IMG/VR virus record: IMGVR_UViG_3300034980_000803
Location: 1 to 28,680 of that record
Reading direction: 5' to 3' (one strand)
From: a virus
DNA: 28,680 nt
In this document: positions 26,086-28,680 of the stretch, piece by piece
Layout of the letters: each line of letters starts with the position of its first letter
Numbering within the stretch: the stretch's first letter is position 1
The notes under the pieces: generated by a model
Told to the model about the DNA's origin: nothing
Databases searched by the model: none
Seen by the model: the letters and a program-made list of their open reading frames with translations, nothing else
Translations under genes and position numbers: made by a program

Positions 26086-28680
26086 ATGGCGTTAAAGCCT
26101 TTGATGCTGGTCATCGGGGGTGCCGTCGCTTCAACGGTCGGCACCGCCTTTAAGACGGTCGAAAGTGGCATCCAGAAGCTGGAAGCCAAGGGCAACAAGG
26201 CCAAGGTGCTGAAAAGCACCATTGGCGAAACCATCAAGCTGCGCGAGGAATGGAAGCGCGCGCACGACAGCGGCGCCGCCGGCGCCGACAAGCTGCTGCG
26301 CAAACTGAACGGCAACCTTGAGGCGCTGCGCAATCAGGGCGTCGAGGTCGGCCGGCTCAGTCGTGAGTATCAACGCCTGGGCCGCGAGGCGCGCGCCGCC
26401 GATCTGCAGGTCAAAGGCCACCAGCAGGTGCAGGCGGGAAAAGAATCGCTCAGGTCGAACATTGGCAAGACGGCGGCAGCCACGGCCGCTGTTGCCGTGC
26501 CGACGATGGTCAGCGCGAACTATCAGGCGATCATCCGCGACATTGCGATCAAGGCCGATATTGCCAACAAGCCCGAGGAGCAGCAGCTAACCCGGACGGT
26601 GATCGATACGGCCGCCGGCACTGGGATGGCGCGCAATGAGGTGGCCGACCTGGTCAACCAGTTGGTCGGCGCCGGCATGGACCTGAACAAGGCCCTGTCC
26701 TATGCGCCGGTGGCGGCCAAGTTCGCCATTGGCCAAGGTGCCTCGGGCGTCGACACAGCGTCGATGATCCAGGCCTTGGAGCAAAACGCCAAGATTAGCG
26801 ACCCCAAGGTTATGCAGCAGGCCTTGGAGGCCATCGCCTATCAAGGCCAGGCGGGTAGCTTCGAGGCCAGCGACATGGCCAAGTGGTTCCCGCAACTGCT
26901 GGCCGGCATGGAGAAAAACGGGATCACCGGGCTAGATGCGGTGACCTCGCTGGGCTCCATGCTGCAAGTGCAGATGAAGACCGCCGGCAGTTCGGACGAA
27001 GCGGCGAACAACTTCAAGAACTGGATGGAGAAGATCGGCGCCGGCGATATCAAAAAGGCCTACAGCGATGTAGGCATTGACTATCAGGCCTCGCTGAACA
27101 CCGGCTTGCAGAAGGGCATGAACGTCATTGAGGCGTCCATGGCCCTGGCCATGAGATACGTCGAGGCGACCGACCCGGCCAAAGCCAAAAAGATCAAGGA
27201 CGCCCAGGCTAAGATCGACAAGGAAGTCGACCCGGAGAAGGCCAAGGCAGCGCTGGAGGCGCTGGAGAAAACCCTGCGCACCGGCGATATCTTCGCCGAC
27301 ATGCAGGTCAAGGCCGCGCTTACCGCCTACGGCCAGAACCGGGGTCTGTATGAGGAGCTTAAAGCCGACTCCAAGAAGGCCTCGGGCATCCTCGACAAGA
27401 ACCTGGCCGAGCGCCGCGAAACTTCGGCGCAACAATGGGCGGAGACGGTCCAGGCGGCTGACGATGCCATGCGCAGCATTGGCGATGCCATCCGCCCGGC
27501 CACTGACCTGGCGGCCAAGGGGCTAACCGCTGTTGCCCAAGGCATCACCACGCTGTCGGACAAGTTCCCGGCGGTCGTGACGGGCATTGCCGGTACTGTG
27601 GCGGCCCTTCTGGCGCTGAGCACTGCTGCCAGCGCGTACCGGATCGGCAAGGGTGCGCTCAACATCGCGCGCGGCGGCTGGCTGGGACGTGGCAGCAAGG
27701 AAGACGAGGCGCCGACGCGCCGGCGCGTGACCGGCAACAAGGTGGTCGACGCCGGCCTGGGCGTGCTGGACAAGGTGCTGTCGCCGCGTTCGCCCGATGC
27801 CGAACCGGCCAACGATCCGCTGGGGGCCGTCAAAGACCCGCAGCGTGTGTTTGTGGTTAATGCCGATGCCTTCGGCAAGATCGGCGGCGCTGTCGCTAAT
27901 AGCGGCCCTGCAGGGCCTGCTAGGGGTAGTCGCAGAAGTCGCCGTCGGGAGCGCCGGCGCTCGGCAAGGCAAGGCGCTGCAGCGCGGCCGGTGGCAGCGG
28001 TCGAGGCCCCTCAGGCCCCGGCGCCCAGGCCTCGGCCGCTTCCTGCAGCCGCCAGGGCGCTGACCGCCGCCGGCGAGCTGGGCAATGTCGCCCGCTCGAT
28101 GCGCGGCGTTACGCGGCTGGCCAAGCGCTTGCCAGGCGGCAATTTCCTCGACGCCGGCACGGCTGCGCTCGATGTTGCCCTGAATGCCAAGACCCAGGAC
28201 GAAAAGGCCGAGGGCTACGGCGCCGCCGGCGGCAGTCTCGCGGGTACGCTCGCGGGCGCCGCTGCAGGCGCTGCGATTGGCTCGGTGGTGCCGGTTATCG
28301 GCACTGCCGTGGGTGGTGCCGTCGGCGCCGTGCTGGGCGGCATGGGTGGCGAGTCGGTCGGTGCCTGGCTGGGTAAGCGCTGGTTTGGTGAGGAGGCGGC
28401 CGAAGGCGAGGACAAGGCGTCGACGCCGGCCGCCCCTGGTGAGGCGTTACGCGTAACGCTGGAGCCGCAGGAGGTCAAACAAGCCGCCCCGGTCGTGCTC
28501 GATGCCGGCAAGCCTGCGCCTGTGGTGGTCGACAGCCGGGATCCGGTCGCCGTACCGCCGGCGGCGCCGGTACCTGCCCTGGGCGATACGGTGCGCGATC
28601 AGGCCAAGCCTGTTCCGCCGGCGTCCGCGCCGGTGGTAGTGCCTCCTGCAGCAGCGCCTGCAGTACGCGTTGCTGTGCCC
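26086..28680 (+). CDS. Tape measure protein (P2 gpT-like), continues past the window
   Basis: An open frame from ATG at 26086 (RBS GAGGGGG five bases upstream) runs to the window edge, giving at least 865 residues without a stop. It sets tail length and reaches the cell during DNA ejection. The N-terminal region is helical (MLVIGGAVASTVGTAFKTVESGIQKLEAKGNKAK, with REEWKRAHDSGAAGADKLLRKLNGNLEAL). The core (about 150-420) has the P2-type phage tail tape measure domain with AIIRDIAIKADIANKPEEQ and NEVADLVNQLVGAGMDL. Hydrophobic glycine-zipper stretches (about 505-520 and 717-755) may insert in membranes. An Arg-rich stretch lies near residues 613-635. The C-terminal visible part is Pro/Ala/Val rich. 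Confidence 0.93.
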   Translation, partial: MALKPLMLVIGGAVASTVGTAFKTVESGIQKLEAKGNKAKVLKSTIGETIKLREEWKRAHDSGAAGADKLLRKLNGNLEALRNQGVEVGRLSREYQRLGREARAADLQVKGHQQVQAGKESLRSNIGKTAAATAAVAVPTMVSANYQAIIRDIAIKADIANKPEEQQLTRTVIDTAAGTGMARNEVADLVNQLVGAGMDLNKALSYAPVAAKFAIGQGASGVDTASMIQALEQNAKISDPKVMQQALEAIAYQGQAGSFEASDMAKWFPQLLAGMEKNGITGLDAVTSLGSMLQVQMKTAGSSDEAANNFKNWMEKIGAGDIKKAYSDVGIDYQASLNTGLQKGMNVIEASMALAMRYVEATDPAKAKKIKDAQAKIDKEVDPEKAKAALEALEKTLRTGDIFADMQVKAALTAYGQNRGLYEELKADSKKASGILDKNLAERRETSAQQWAETVQAADDAMRSIGDAIRPATDLAAKGLTAVAQGITTLSDKFPAVVTGIAGTVAALLALSTAASAYRIGKGALNIARGGWLGRGSKEDEAPTRRRVTGNKVVDAGLGVLDKVLSPRSPDAEPANDPLGAVKDPQRVFVVNADAFGKIGGAVANSGPAGPARGSRRSRRRERRRSARQGAAARPVAAVEAPQAPAPRPRPLPAAARALTAAGELGNVARSMRGVTRLAKRLPGGNFLDAGTAALDVALNAKTQDEKAEGYGAAGGSLAGTLAGAAAGAAIGSVVPVIGTAVGGAVGAVLGGMGGESVGAWLGKRWFGEEAAEGEDKASTPAAPGEALRVTLEPQEVKQAAPVVLDAGKPAPVVVDSRDPVAVPPAAPVPALGDTVRDQAKPVPPASAPVVVPPAAAPAVRVAVP

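Overview
The window is most of a temperate phage genome, very probably a prophage of a Pseudomonas species (putida/fluorescens type). Support for this comes from GC-rich codon use, a PrtN-family (pyocin activator) protein, an LexA/CI-like repressor divergent from a Cro-like gene, and a continuous head and tail gene set. The head genes belong to lambda families (Nu1, A, W, B, ClpP-type protease, D, E, FII, Z). The contractile tail and baseplate genes belong to P2 families (V, W, J, I, H, FI, FII, E/E', T). The particle is therefore predicted to be a myovirus with a lambda-type head.

Left arm (1-3833, minus strand): a tightly packed early operon reads leftward through a 57-aa protein, a 103-aa protein, a KilAC-domain protein, a small protein, PrtN, a membrane-anchored protein and a C5 cytosine methyltransferase. 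The methyltransferase loses its C-terminal motifs where the first ~160 nt become, on the plus strand, a fragment of a large serine recombinase. This looks like a recombination or deletion junction.

Immunity region (3838-5038): a near-consensus leftward promoter, the repressor, a perfect-consensus -10 for the rightward promoter, a Cro-like gene and a terminator. Four related 15-bp operator-like sites share the half-site TCAAC/GTTGA.

Leader (5041-5599): about 560 nt without a convincing gene. It holds eight CACCAC hexamers, most of them in loops of predicted hairpins. They form two copies of one arrangement about 276 nt apart, with spacings 40/63/81 and 39/62/116. The same loop occurs at the start of the leftward transcript. 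This is the most unusual feature of the window. It precedes a CII-family regulator, a DksA/TraR-type zinc-finger protein, a primase-helicase and a small late-regulator candidate.

Intergenic 8895-9406: GTCCCAC repeats in both orientations, several GC-rich hairpins, an AT-rich stretch and a terminator. It then gives way to a holin. A cos-like site with three GTGAACTG repeats precedes the small terminase gene.

Late region (9915-28680): packaging, head and connector genes to about 18300, then baseplate, tail fibre, sheath, tube, tail chaperone (with a probable -2 or +1 frameshift extension) and a tape measure gene that runs off the window. Terminator-like hairpins separate submodules at 15765, 19251, 23497 and 23881. 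No endolysin gene was recognised, so lysis functions probably continue outside the window.
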